Assembly (NCBI GenBank): GCA_964503145.1
Contig: CAZCYV010000008.1
Coordinates: 1 to 64,000 of the forward strand
Length of the DNA: 64,000 nt
Direction of reading: 5' to 3'
From: RBG-16-57-11 sp964503145
GTDB taxonomy: Bacteria; Chloroflexota; Anaerolineae; Anaerolineales; UBA4823
The notes under the pieces are model-generated. The model was not told the DNA's origin and searched no databases. It saw only the letters and a program-made list of their open reading frames with translations. A program made the translations under genes and the position numbers. Each line of letters begins with the position of its first letter. Within the stretch, counting starts at the first letter, position 1. Below, one piece after another: positions 7,474 to 16,195 of the stretch.

Positions 7474-8898
7474 TCAGCGGTAGAAATAATTCGCCCGCGC
7501 CTGCTCGAAGAATATCTCGATGGGATTCAAATCATCGGTGAGCACCTGCCCATCCCGTGGCGTCGGAGGGTAGGGCAGGTCGCTCATCGGCTGCTGTGAG
7601 GCGATCAGGATCAGATTGGACAGGCGCCCGCCTTCGGAGACATGGACGCGCGCATCGGCAAATACGGTGGACAGGGTGGCAGATAACGCCCGGTAGGAGT
7701 TCGACCCCGCCCCTTCGGCAATGCCAATGAAGTTATAGATCAGCCGACCCCCAGGCGCCAGCGCCCGATCAACCGCCTGGAAGAACTCGCACGTGGTGAG
7801 TTGCGGCGGCGCAGAAGCCAGGCCGTCGAAGGCATCGACCAGGATCAGGTCGAACTTTTCGTCCCGAAGCTGTTCCAGGTACGTGCGCCCATCCGTGGCG
7901 ATCACTTCTCCATTGATCTTTCCAAAATATTGATCGGACAACCGAATGACGAAGGGGTCGATCTCCACTTCGGTGACCGCAGCGCCGCGTTTCTCCAACG
8001 CCCTGGCCTGGGAATGCCCCGCGCCGCCGATGATCAACACCCTTTTGCCGCTCACCTCTCCGGCAATGTTGATCATATCCACCGCATAGCCGTACATGGG
8101 TTCTTTGTCCGCCAGGCTCATCTTGGTGTGAAAGGTCGGCCCTAAATCCATGCGGATATAAGTCGCGTTATCGGTGTACACGCGGATGGTCTGATAGTAG
8201 CCCTCGGTTTGGGCCAGCAAGATCGAGGTAAAGTCCCGAAGCGGCTGGTAAGTCGGCTGCGGGAGCCAAAAAACCGGCACCAGAGCCGCCAGGCCGACCA
8301 GGCGCAGGCGAGGCGAAGCGAACAGAATCGCGTACAGGACTGCGCCCAGAGCAAACAGGCGCAGCGACGTGGACAGGCCCACGTAGGGTATCAGGAGAAA
8401 AGCGGCCGCCAAAGCCCCAACCACGCTGCCCAGGGTGCCGAGCGCGTAGATATTGCCTACGTCTCTGGAAATCCGTTCTGGGGCATGGATGGAAGCCAGC
8501 ATGGTAATGACCAGCGGCGAGACCATGCTGAACAGCACCGCCGGCAGGAAGAAGGAGACAAAGCAGGTGACGGTGATCGAAAGGTAGCCCGCCGAAGCGA
8601 TATCCCCGGGCAACAACCAGATGAACCAGCTAATCGCCAGCAGCCAGGCCGCGTTGACGATCAGCACGATGGGCAAGACCTTTAGCACCCGATCCACGGG
8701 GACGCGCCCCCCCAAGAAATAACCGATCGAGATGCCAACCAGGGTGATAGAGATGATGATCGCCCAGATGATGGTAGTCGAGCCAAACAGGGAGGCTACC
8801 AGTCTGGGGCCAATGATTTCAGTGGCCAGGTTGGCGAACCCGGCAAAAAACACCAGACTGTAGATCGAGAGCATAAAGACTTTGGGGTTCTGTCTCAT
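7474..8898 (-). CDS. Fused MFS-like membrane / spermidine-synthase-like protein
   Basis: A protein of 474 residues from the ATG at 8898, chosen because AGGA lies 8 nt upstream; a TTG two codons earlier is less well placed. The N-terminal half (about 5-215) holds several hydrophobic helices. The C-terminal half (about 225-470) is a Rossmann methyltransferase-like domain of the spermidine synthase family, with the nucleotide-binding stretch VLIIGGAGHSQARALEKRGA and the acidic motif FDLILVDAFDG. Such fusions are common in bacteria and their reaction is mostly unknown; they need not make spermidine. It converges on the TauE gene with a 4-nt gap. A TATAAT on the minus strand lies at 8937-8932. Confidence 0.88.
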   Translation of the reverse strand: MRQNPKVFMLSIYSLVFFAGFANLATEIIGPRLVASLFGSTTIIWAIIISITLVGISIGYFLGGRVPVDRVLKVLPIVLIVNAAWLLAISWFIWLLPGDIASAGYLSITVTCFVSFFLPAVLFSMVSPLVITMLASIHAPERISRDVGNIYALGTLGSVVGALAAAFLLIPYVGLSTSLRLFALGAVLYAILFASPRLRLVGLAALVPVFWLPQPTYQPLRDFTSILLAQTEGYYQTIRVYTDNATYIRMDLGPTFHTKMSLADKEPMYGYAVDMINIAGEVSGKRVLIIGGAGHSQARALEKRGAAVTEVEIDPFVIRLSDQYFGKINGEVIATDGRTYLEQLRDEKFDLILVDAFDGLASAPPQLTTCEFFQAVDRALAPGGRLIYNFIGIAEGAGSNSYRALSATLSTVFADARVHVSEGGRLSNLILIASQQPMSDLPYPPTPRDGQVLTDDLNPIEIFFEQARANYFYR

Positions 8899-8968
8899 CG
8901 GCAAGGTCCTAAAGGGGCGGGGGTTTCCGCAATTATAACCACAATTGCCGCAGTTTCAGATCGATGTA

Positions 8969-9220
8969 ATGAGCGGCAATCCGAGGCGTGCTGTGGGAAA
9001 GGATTCTTGCGCAAACGGAGAGAGTGAAATAAAATCATCCCATCTTGGACGCGAGAGAAAGGGCTTGGCGAAAACCAGGCCCAAGACCAGCACATCAACG
9101 AAATCGAAGACCCAAACTGGGAGGAAACCTAAACCCAAGACGAGCACCTCAACCAAGTCGAAGACAAAATCGAAACCAAAGACACAGGCAAAATCCACCC
9201 CTATCGATCTGGAGGAATAA
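8969..9220 (+). CDS. Lys/Thr/Ser-rich repeat protein
   Basis: A small, very basic, low-complexity protein ending directly before the aminotransferase ATG (TAAATG). Its C-terminal half is almost only K, T, S, P and holds two exact copies of the decapeptide KTSTSTKSKT (9083-9112 and 9137-9166). The copies differ at five nucleotides, all at third codon positions, so the peptide seems to be under selection. The start is uncertain: ATG 8969 is used here, and TTG 8945, GTG 8993 or TTG near 9065 are alternatives, none with a strong ribosome site. It resembles histone-H1-like or nucleic-acid-binding tails. Function unknown. Confidence 0.5.
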   Translation: MSGNPRRAVGKDSCANGESEIKSSHLGRERKGLAKTRPKTSTSTKSKTQTGRKPKPKTSTSTKSKTKSKPKTQAKSTPIDLEE

Positions 9221-10579
9221 ATGACCCGTCAACTAGACCGCTCCCGACTGGAACACCAACTCAAGATTGAAGAGCAGCGCTTTTTGAACGAGCACCCGCG
9301 ATCGAAGGAATTATTCGAGCGCGCCAGAAGGCACTGGCAGGGCGGCGTGCCCATGCTGTGGATGGTGCGCTGGGCCGGCAATTTCCCGGTCTTCGTGACC
9401 GAAGGGCGCGGCGCGCACTTCCGCTGCGTCGATGGCTATGATTACATCGACTTTTGCCTGGGAGACACCGGCGCAATGACCGGGCACGCGCCGCAAGTCT
9501 GCGTGGATGCCATCGCCCGACAGGCCAGTCGCGGCCTGACATTCATGCTGCCGGTCGAGGACATCATCTGGGTGGGAGAGGAGCTCACCCGCCGATTCGG
9601 CCTGCCTTACTGGCAACTGGCGCTGACCGCCACCGACGCCAACCGCTTCGCCCTGCGCATGGCCCGCCATGTGACCGGCCGCTCGAAGGTGTTGGTCTTC
9701 AACTACTGCTATCATGGCACAGTGGACGAGGCTTACATTACCCTGGACGAAACCGGTGTACCCTCATCACGGCGCAACAATCTAGGCCCGCCAGTTGATC
9801 CCACGGTTACCACCAAAGTCATCGAGTTCAACGATATCCCCGCCCTGGAGGCGGCGCTGGCGCCCCGGGATGTGGCCTGCGTCCTGGCCGAGCCGGTGAT
9901 GACCAACATCGGCATCGTCCACCCAGACCCCGGCTATCATGACGCTCTGCGGGAGATCACCCGCCAGACGGGCACGTTACTGATCATCGACGAAACACAC
10001 ACTATCTGCGCTGGGCCAGGCGGTTACACCGCAGCTTACGGCTTGCAGCCAGATATGCTCACGCTGGGAAAGCCCATCGCCGGAGGTATCCCGGCGGCGG
10101 TTTACGGCTTCAGCGAAGAGGTCAATCGCCGTTTTATGGATCTACTCTGCCTCGAGGATGCGGACGTTGGTGGGATCGGCGGGACGCTGGCGGGCAACGC
10201 GCTATCGGTAGCCGCAATGCGGGCGGCGTTGGAGCATGTGCTCACGCCGGCGGCTTATGAAAAAACACTGGCCCTGGGCAAGCGTTTCGAAGATGGCGTG
10301 CTCTCGGTAATCCAAGAATGGGATCTACCGTGGATCGTCAAGCGGCTGGGCGGGCGGGTGGAATACTGGTTCCGCCAGACCCCGCCGCGCAACGGCGGCG
10401 AAGCCGCCGCGGCGGTGGATGCTGAACTGGATCGTTACATGCATCTGTTCGCGCTCAACCGCAGAATACTGATGACGCCCTTCCACAACATGGCGCTGAT
10501 GTCACCGGATACGAGCGAGGCGGACGTGGATAGGCACACGGAAGTTTTCCGAGAGGCAGTTGCCTCGTTGTTCGGCTAA
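9221..10579 (+). CDS. Class-III aminotransferase, copy 1
   Basis: PLP enzyme of fold type I, class III, 452 residues. The N-terminal stretch is followed by the usual start of the fold (GRGAHFRCVDGYDYIDF), then the PLP-ring aspartate in DETHTICAGPGG and the Schiff-base lysine in TLGKPIAGGIP. It is closest in style to the glutamate-1-semialdehyde-aminomutase-like branch, but hemL function is unlikely because no heme genes are near. A good ribosome site (GGAGG) lies inside the preceding small gene. The first of five such enzymes in 16 kb. Substrate unknown; amines or beta-amino acids are the likely range. Confidence 0.9.
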   Translation: MTRQLDRSRLEHQLKIEEQRFLNEHPRSKELFERARRHWQGGVPMLWMVRWAGNFPVFVTEGRGAHFRCVDGYDYIDFCLGDTGAMTGHAPQVCVDAIARQASRGLTFMLPVEDIIWVGEELTRRFGLPYWQLALTATDANRFALRMARHVTGRSKVLVFNYCYHGTVDEAYITLDETGVPSSRRNNLGPPVDPTVTTKVIEFNDIPALEAALAPRDVACVLAEPVMTNIGIVHPDPGYHDALREITRQTGTLLIIDETHTICAGPGGYTAAYGLQPDMLTLGKPIAGGIPAAVYGFSEEVNRRFMDLLCLEDADVGGIGGTLAGNALSVAAMRAALEHVLTPAAYEKTLALGKRFEDGVLSVIQEWDLPWIVKRLGGRVEYWFRQTPPRNGGEAAAAVDAELDRYMHLFALNRRILMTPFHNMALMSPDTSEADVDRHTEVFREAVASLFG

Positions 10580-10631
10580 GCCGTTCACGCGGTTAGCTTT
10601 GGGTTGGCTTTGCAGTAGAACTGCCCCAGAT

Positions 10632-11264
10632 TCAACGGGACAACTCGACCGGATGGCGCAGTACCGTCTTTAACTTTTCCTCGGCAGCGCGCATTGGATT
10701 GCCCAGGTAGATTTCGTGGTGCTTGCCGCGCATGCGATAGCCGTGTTCGGCAGCGAAGGCGTCCATCCTGGCGATGGTCGCCGGTTCGGTCCTGTAAGGA
10801 CCGATGTGCATCGTCTGAATACACAGCCCTTCAGCGAAGTTTTCAAAGCGCAGCAGGTCCAACGCCGGGTTGGGTTTCTTCTTGCGCAACTGCTCCCGCG
10901 CTTCCTGAAACATCTCGCCGGTAATGTGCTCGGGCTGCATGATCATTGCGGTCCACTTCCAGCCCTCGGCTCGGGTCAGCTCGAGTTCCCCCGTCTCGGT
11001 CCACCACAGGGCTTCCAAAGCCATCACGCTGTAATCAATGGGGGTTTTCTTGCGTAGCTTGGACATGAATTTCAAAGTGTACGAGATGCCGTACAAAGCC
11101 TCCATGGCCTGATGGAAGGCCGGGGAGGTGGCCGGCGAGGCGCCCGGTTCGATCTCGCCGTCGATGAGGGCGAAGCGGAAGGTAGGGACTTCAACGACCT
11201 CTACCTTTTTAGCGGAGGGCTGGTACAGGTGTTTGAACTGTTTGTGCAAATCGAGCTTTTCCAT
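10632..11264 (-). CDS. GyrI-like small-molecule-binding protein
   Basis: A 210-residue protein of the SbmC/GyrI-like superfamily (COG4832 type). Features include the N-terminal strand VEVVEVPTFRFALIDGEIEPG, the WKWTAMIMQP segment and the later HIGPYRTEPATIARMDAFAAEHG, where the conserved GPY and the helix of the second half are clear. Stand-alone members bind or hydrolyse small hydrophobic compounds. A ribosome site (AGGAG) stands 9 nt before the ATG. It is divergent from the Lrp gene, with about 210 nt of shared upstream region. Confidence 0.85.
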   Translation of the reverse strand: MEKLDLHKQFKHLYQPSAKKVEVVEVPTFRFALIDGEIEPGASPATSPAFHQAMEALYGISYTLKFMSKLRKKTPIDYSVMALEALWWTETGELELTRAEGWKWTAMIMQPEHITGEMFQEAREQLRKKKPNPALDLLRFENFAEGLCIQTMHIGPYRTEPATIARMDAFAAEHGYRMRGKHHEIYLGNPMRAAEEKLKTVLRHPVELSR

Positions 11265-11414
11265 CGCAAAGGACTCCTATGATCTCCTAATATGCGGATT
11301 TGGACCATGAAATCCCCCAAGAATGCCGACATCTGACACTATTATCGCGCCAATTAGCCAGCTTGCGAAACCAGAATCCAACGTCTGGATCTGTATAAAA
11401 TTCTGCCCACTTGC

Positions 11415-11442
11415 TTGACCTTTTCGAAAATCGGGATATAAT
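11415..11442 (+). promoter_or_regulatory. Promoter of Lrp-family gene
   Basis: TTGACC (11415-11420) and a perfect TATAAT (11437-11442) with 16-nt spacing, 35 nt before the ATG at 11478. It is the best core promoter ahead of the catabolic island. AT-rich sequence around it could hold an autoregulatory Lrp site. Confidence 0.75.
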
Positions 11443-11477
11443 CATATTGTCTAAATCGGAAAATAAATGGATACATC

Positions 11478-11972
11478 ATGTACGAAATCGACGAAATAGA
11501 TAGCGTAATTGTCGATTTATTGATGGAAGACGGGCGGATGCATGCAGCCGAGATTGCCCGTCGATTAGGGGGAAAGCTATCGGAGCGCGCCATTCGCTAT
11601 CGCATCAACCGCTTAAGAGAAGAGGGCGTCATCCAGATCACAGCAGTGGTCAACCCGAAAGCGTTGGGATACACCATCGTGGCCGACGTGTTGCTGCAGG
11701 TCGAGTCGGACCTCATCCTGGAAGTGGCGCGCAAGATGGCCGAACACGAGTGCATCAGCTATGTCGCCTGCGCCATCGGGGAAACAGACGTCAGCGTGCA
11801 GGTTCTTGGCCGCAGCACAGATGAAATCTACCACTTCGTTACTCAGGTGATCGGTAAGACTCCCGGCGTGATTAAGACCACGACTTCGATTGTCCCCCTG
11901 GTTCTGAAAGATACACATCAATGGCATGTCCCGGCTTCTGCAAGACGCCAGCTAGAAGAGGAGAAGATTTGA
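11478..11972 (+). CDS. Lrp/AsnC-family transcriptional regulator
   Basis: A 164-residue regulator. The N-terminal winged helix (about 1-60) reads DEIDSVIVDLLMEDGRMH and AEIARRLGGKLSERAIRYRI, the Lrp-type helix-turn-helix. The C-terminal part (about 70-150) is a RAM ligand-binding domain (GYTIVADVLLQVES ... ACAIGETDVSVQVLG). Lrp proteins sense amino acids and control their metabolism. It is followed 35 nt downstream by an aminotransferase operon on the same strand, so it is the likely local regulator of the island. No strong ribosome site is seen before the ATG. Confidence 0.93.
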   Translation: MYEIDEIDSVIVDLLMEDGRMHAAEIARRLGGKLSERAIRYRINRLREEGVIQITAVVNPKALGYTIVADVLLQVESDLILEVARKMAEHECISYVACAIGETDVSVQVLGRSTDEIYHFVTQVIGKTPGVIKTTTSIVPLVLKDTHQWHVPASARRQLEEEKI

Positions 11973-12007
11973 AGCTCAATATTTTTCTATTGTAAAGAGG
12001 CCACCCC

Positions 12008-13312
12008 ATGCACATACCATTCGAAAAGAGCAGGGTTCTACAAAAAAGGGCCGCACAGACAATTCCATTGGGAGTCAACTCTAACTTTCGTTATTGGGGG
12101 GAGGGGATAACGCCCTACGTGCAAAAGGCCCAAGGCGCCTATTTGTGGGACGTGGACGGCAACCGCTACATCGACTATCGCCTGGCTTTCGGCCCGATCA
12201 TCCTCGGCCACGCCTACCCCGAAGTGGATCGCCGCGTCCATGAAGAGATCGAAAAAGGCGTCTTGTTCGCCATGACCAGCGAACTGGAAGTCGAGGTCAT
12301 GGAGAAGATCGTGGCGATGTGCCCGGCGGTGGAAATGGCCCGCCTGGCCTGCTCGGGCACAGAGGCCACCATGCACGCTCTGCGCGTGGCGCGCGCCTAC
12401 ACCGGCCGCGAAGTGGTGATCAAGTTCGAGGGGATGTATCACGGCTTTCAGGATTACATGCTCTTCTCCACCTACGCCCCGGCCGAAGCGTACGGGAACT
12501 ACCGCAGCCCCATCCCCATCCCGGCCAGCTCCGGCATTCCAAAGGCATTGAACGAACTGGTGGTGACGCTGCCATTCAACGATTTCGAGGTGCTCGAGAA
12601 GACCTTGCGCCACATCGGCTATCAGACGGCCGCCATCATCGCCGAACCGTGTATGGGCAATTGCGGAGCGATCTTGCCTGCGCCGGGCTTTCTGGAGTTC
12701 ATCCGTCAGAAGTGCACAGAGTATGGCATCGTCTTCATCCTGGACGAGGTCAAGACCGGCTTTCGCATCGCCAACGGCGGGGCGCAAGCGTTCTACCACC
12801 TCGATCCAGATATGGCCACCTACGCCAAAGCCATCGGCAACGGCTATCCAATAGCCGCTTTTGGCGGCAAAAAGGCGATTATGCAGATCATCGGGCACGG
12901 CGTTTCGCAAGGCGGCACCTATAACAACAACAAGCCAGGCGTGGCAGCCGCCCACGCCACGCTCAGCCTGCTGCAAAGCCAGCCCATCCTGGAAACCATT
13001 GCCGCGCGCGGACAGCGCCTGATGGACGGGCTGAAGACGATCTTCGCCGAGGCGGGCATCCCGGCCTGCATCAGCGGCTATCCGGCGATGTTCTCCTTTG
13101 CGGTCGGCGTCGAGGCGGTGACCAATCAGCGCGATTGGAACGAAAGCGATAAAGACTACTATTTGCGCCTGGTCGAGGCGGCCATCGAGCGCGGCGTCAT
13201 GCCCGATCACGATCCGCGCGAGCCCTGGTTCCTGTGCTACTCCCATGGCGATGCCGAAATCGACGAGACGCTCAACGTGATGCAAGACGTTGTAAAGCGC
13301 GTGAAAGGATAA
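12008..13312 (+). CDS. Class-III aminotransferase, copy 2
   Basis: A 434-residue PLP enzyme of the glutamate-1-semialdehyde-like group: YVQKAQGAYLWDVDGNRYID at the start, ACSGTEATMHALRVARAYTG for the phosphate-binding region, LDEVKTGFR with the PLP aspartate, and the Schiff-base lysine in TYAKAIGNGYPIAAFGG. All catalytic residues are present. It follows the Lrp gene and is 10 nt from copy 3, so the two are in one operon. Low similarity to copy 3 outside motifs suggests different substrates. A true hemL role is not supported by context. Confidence 0.92.
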   Translation: MHIPFEKSRVLQKRAAQTIPLGVNSNFRYWGEGITPYVQKAQGAYLWDVDGNRYIDYRLAFGPIILGHAYPEVDRRVHEEIEKGVLFAMTSELEVEVMEKIVAMCPAVEMARLACSGTEATMHALRVARAYTGREVVIKFEGMYHGFQDYMLFSTYAPAEAYGNYRSPIPIPASSGIPKALNELVVTLPFNDFEVLEKTLRHIGYQTAAIIAEPCMGNCGAILPAPGFLEFIRQKCTEYGIVFILDEVKTGFRIANGGAQAFYHLDPDMATYAKAIGNGYPIAAFGGKKAIMQIIGHGVSQGGTYNNNKPGVAAAHATLSLLQSQPILETIAARGQRLMDGLKTIFAEAGIPACISGYPAMFSFAVGVEAVTNQRDWNESDKDYYLRLVEAAIERGVMPDHDPREPWFLCYSHGDAEIDETLNVMQDVVKRVKG

Positions 13313-13322
13313 GGAGGCCTCT

Positions 13323-14642
13323 ATGGTGCTTGAAAAACAAGCATTGACCGCCCAAGAAATTGTCTCGATGAACCGGGAATACACTTTCTTTTCCTGGTCG
13401 GTACAATCGGCTGCCAACCCGATTCCGATGGCACGCGCCGAGGGCATCTATTTTTGGGACGCAGATGGCAAACGTTACATCGATTTCTCCTCCCAGTTGA
13501 TGAACGTGAACATCGGCCATCAACACCCCAAGGTGGTGCGCGCCATCCAGGAACAGGCCGCCCGGCTTTGTTTTGCCCACCCTGGCATGGCCACCGAACC
13601 GCGCGGCCTGCTCGGTCAGAAAATCGCCCAGGTCGCGCCGGGCAATCTGAACAAGACCTTCTTCTGCCTCGGCGGAGCGGAAGCCAACGAGAACGCCATC
13701 AAGATGGCGCGCATGTTCACCGGGCGCTTCAAGGTCATGGCCCGCTACCGTTCCTATCATGGAGCCACACACGGGGCGATTGCCCTGACCGGCGATTACC
13801 GCCGCCTGCCGGTGGAGCCGGCCATGCCGGGAGTGGTGCATTTCCTGGATCCCTACTGCTATCGCTGCCCCTTCGGCTGGACGCGAGACACCTGTCATCG
13901 TGAGTGCATCTCCCATGTGGAGGAGATCATCGCTTACGAAGGGCCGCAAAACATCGCGGCCATATTCATGGAAGGCGTTACCGGATCGAATGGCCTGCTC
14001 GTCCCGCCGGACGATTACTGGCCGCGCATCCGCCAGATCTGCGATAAGTACGGCATCCTGCTCGTCTCCGATGAAGTGATGAGCGGCTGGGGGCGCACCG
14101 GGCGCTGGTTTGCCGTCGATCATTGGGGGGTTGTGCCAGACATCATCACCACCGCCAAGGGCCTGACCTCTGGCTATGTGCCGCTTGGCGCAGTGATCGT
14201 CTCGGACGCCATCGCCGAATACTTCGAGGATAAGATGCTCTGGTGCGGCCTGACTTATAGTGGCCACCCGCTGGCTTGCGCGGCGGGAGTCGCCACGCTA
14301 CAGGTCTATGAAGAGGATGGCCTGATCGAGAACGCCGCCAGGGTCGGGGAATACCTGGGACAACGCCTCGAGCAAATCAAAGCGCGCCACGCTTCGGTAG
14401 GCGATGCGCGTTACATCGGTTTGTTCTCGGCCCTGGAGATCGTCAAGGATAAGGCCAGCAAGACGCCGATCGACCCGCTGAGCGAGGTGTCTAAGTTCCT
14501 GAGAGACAATGGACTGTTCACCTTTGTCTTTCACAACGTCCTGTTCATCGTCCCGCCCTTATGCATCAACGAGGCGCAGTTAGATGAGGGTCTGGCAATC
14601 ATCGAGCGGGCGCTGGAAATGACGGACAGGATGAGCCAATAA
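13323..14642 (+). CDS. Class-III aminotransferase, copy 3 (taurine/beta-alanine type)
   Basis: A 439-residue omega-amino-acid aminotransferase. It has the substrate/PLP signatures GRFKVMARYRSYHGATHGAI, SDEVMSGWGRTGRWFAVDHW and the lysine in TTAKGLTSGYVPLGAV. A Cys-rich insertion near residues 178-200 (YCYRCPFGW then TCHREC) is typical of the taurine-pyruvate and related beta-amino-acid transaminases. Ribosome site AAGGAGG is well placed. It is 20 nt upstream of a methylmalonate/malonate-semialdehyde dehydrogenase gene, which supports beta-alanine or 3-aminoisobutyrate as substrate: the keto product would be the dehydrogenase substrate. That pairing is inference. Confidence 0.92.
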   Translation: MVLEKQALTAQEIVSMNREYTFFSWSVQSAANPIPMARAEGIYFWDADGKRYIDFSSQLMNVNIGHQHPKVVRAIQEQAARLCFAHPGMATEPRGLLGQKIAQVAPGNLNKTFFCLGGAEANENAIKMARMFTGRFKVMARYRSYHGATHGAIALTGDYRRLPVEPAMPGVVHFLDPYCYRCPFGWTRDTCHRECISHVEEIIAYEGPQNIAAIFMEGVTGSNGLLVPPDDYWPRIRQICDKYGILLVSDEVMSGWGRTGRWFAVDHWGVVPDIITTAKGLTSGYVPLGAVIVSDAIAEYFEDKMLWCGLTYSGHPLACAAGVATLQVYEEDGLIENAARVGEYLGQRLEQIKARHASVGDARYIGLFSALEIVKDKASKTPIDPLSEVSKFLRDNGLFTFVFHNVLFIVPPLCINEAQLDEGLAIIERALEMTDRMSQ

Positions 14643-14662
14643 GCCGCGTCGAGGAGCGACAA

Positions 14663-16141
14663 ATGACGTCTGAAACCATCATCCTGAACTATATTGCCGG
14701 CCAATGGCAACCTTCCAAAGCCACCGAATTCGTTGACGTGATCAACCCAGCCACGGGCGAACGGATGGGCCGGACGCCGCTCTCTCCCAAAGACGAGGTT
14801 GATCAGGCTGCCCAGGCTGCCGCGGCGGCGTTCCCCGGCTGGCGGCGCGTCCCGGCAGCCGAGCGCATCCAGTACCTGTTCAAGATAAAAGCCTTGCTGG
14901 ATGCGAACATCGATGATATCTCGCGCACCATCACCATGGAGTGCGGAAAGACCTTCGATGAGGCTAAAGCCGAGATGCGCAGGGCAATCGAAAACGTCGA
15001 AGTGGCCTGCGGCATACCGATCCTTTCGCAAGGGGTGATCTCTGAGGATATTGCTCCAGGGATCGACGAGATCATGATCCGTCAGCCGGTGGGGGTATGC
15101 GCCATCATCGCCCCGTTCAACTTTCCCGGCATGATCCCGTTCTGGTTCCTGCCCTATGCCCTGGCGTGCGGCAACACGGTGGTCGTCAAACCTTCCGAGA
15201 AGGTGCCTCTGACGATGCAGAAGATTTTCCGCCTGATCGAGCAGGTAGAGCTGCCTAAAGGCGTGCTCAACCTGGTCAACGGGGCCAAAGAGGCGGTGGA
15301 TGGAATCCTTGACCATCCATCGATCCGGGCGATCAGCTTTGTTGGCTCAACGCCGGTAGCCAAATATGTTTACGGCCGCGGCGCAGCCAACGGCAAGCGC
15401 GTGCAGGCACAAGGCGGAGCCAAGAACCCGGTGGTCATCCTTCCTGACGCGGAGATGGACATGGCGGTGAAGATCATCGCCGACAGCGCCTTCGGCTGCG
15501 CCGGCCAGCGCTGCCTGGCGGTCTCGCTGGCGTTCACGGTTGGCGAAGCGCGCCACGAATTCACCGAGGCGATCTGCGATGCAGCGGTCAACCGGGTGGT
15601 CGGCTACGGCCTGGATCCGGGCGTACAGATGGGACCGGTCATCTCTCAGCCAAGCAAGCAGCGTATCGAGGGCCTGATCCAGCGCGGCGTCGATGAGGGC
15701 GCCGAAGTCTGCGTGGATGGGCGCGGAGCAAAGATCCCGGGTTATGAAAGCGGTTACTTTGTGCGCCCCACGGTCATTCAAAACGTTCCTTGGGGCAGCG
15801 AGTTTGCCCGCACGGAGATTTTTGGCCCGGTACTGGGCATGATCCACCTTAACACCATTGATGAAGCGATCCAGTTGGTCAACAGCGGCGCCTATGGCAA
15901 CCAGGCCAGCCTGTTCACCTCCAGCGGCAACGCTGCCCGGCGCTTCCGTTACGAAGCCGAGGCAGGCAACATCGGCATCAACATCGGCGTGGCCGCCCCA
16001 ATGGCTTTCTTCCCCTTCAGCGGTTGGAAGGAGAGCTTCTTCGGCGACCTGCATGGGCAGGGCATGGACGCGGTGGAGTTTTTCACCCAGAAGAAAGTCG
16101 TGATCGAACGCTGGCCCAAGGAATGGACCAGGAAATTCTAG
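14663..16141 (+). CDS. mmsA: CoA-acylating methylmalonate/malonate-semialdehyde dehydrogenase
   Basis: A 492-residue aldehyde dehydrogenase of the MmsA branch, which converts malonate or methylmalonate semialdehyde with CoA and NAD+ to acetyl-CoA or propionyl-CoA and CO2. Visible are the NAD-site region IIAPFNFPGMIPFWFLPYA, the branch signature QGGAKNPVVILPDAEMDMA and the catalytic cysteine in FGCAGQRCLAVS. Length is as expected. It follows aminotransferase copy 3 at 20 nt and precedes copy 4, so it oxidises semialdehydes made by the neighbours. This is the best evidence that the island degrades beta-amino acids or valine/pyrimidine products. Confidence 0.93.
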   Translation: MTSETIILNYIAGQWQPSKATEFVDVINPATGERMGRTPLSPKDEVDQAAQAAAAAFPGWRRVPAAERIQYLFKIKALLDANIDDISRTITMECGKTFDEAKAEMRRAIENVEVACGIPILSQGVISEDIAPGIDEIMIRQPVGVCAIIAPFNFPGMIPFWFLPYALACGNTVVVKPSEKVPLTMQKIFRLIEQVELPKGVLNLVNGAKEAVDGILDHPSIRAISFVGSTPVAKYVYGRGAANGKRVQAQGGAKNPVVILPDAEMDMAVKIIADSAFGCAGQRCLAVSLAFTVGEARHEFTEAICDAAVNRVVGYGLDPGVQMGPVISQPSKQRIEGLIQRGVDEGAEVCVDGRGAKIPGYESGYFVRPTVIQNVPWGSEFARTEIFGPVLGMIHLNTIDEAIQLVNSGAYGNQASLFTSSGNAARRFRYEAEAGNIGINIGVAAPMAFFPFSGWKESFFGDLHGQGMDAVEFFTQKKVVIERWPKEWTRKF

Positions 16142-16195
16142 GCACAGCCTTAATCACCTTTAAACTGCTTGAAAATTAAAAAAGGAGCGTGCTAA

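Noticed and set aside
12008..13312. hemL (glutamate-1-semialdehyde aminomutase) for copy 2
   Set aside because: The enzyme branch is similar, but it sits in an Lrp-led operon with another transaminase and a semialdehyde dehydrogenase and no heme gene is near.
12038..13447. Long open frame (469 codons) antisense to aminotransferase copy 2
   Set aside because: The sense frame has all catalytic motifs and a ribosome site. The antisense product is low in hydrophobic pattern and rich in Asp/His/Gly as expected for a shadow of GC-rich coding DNA.
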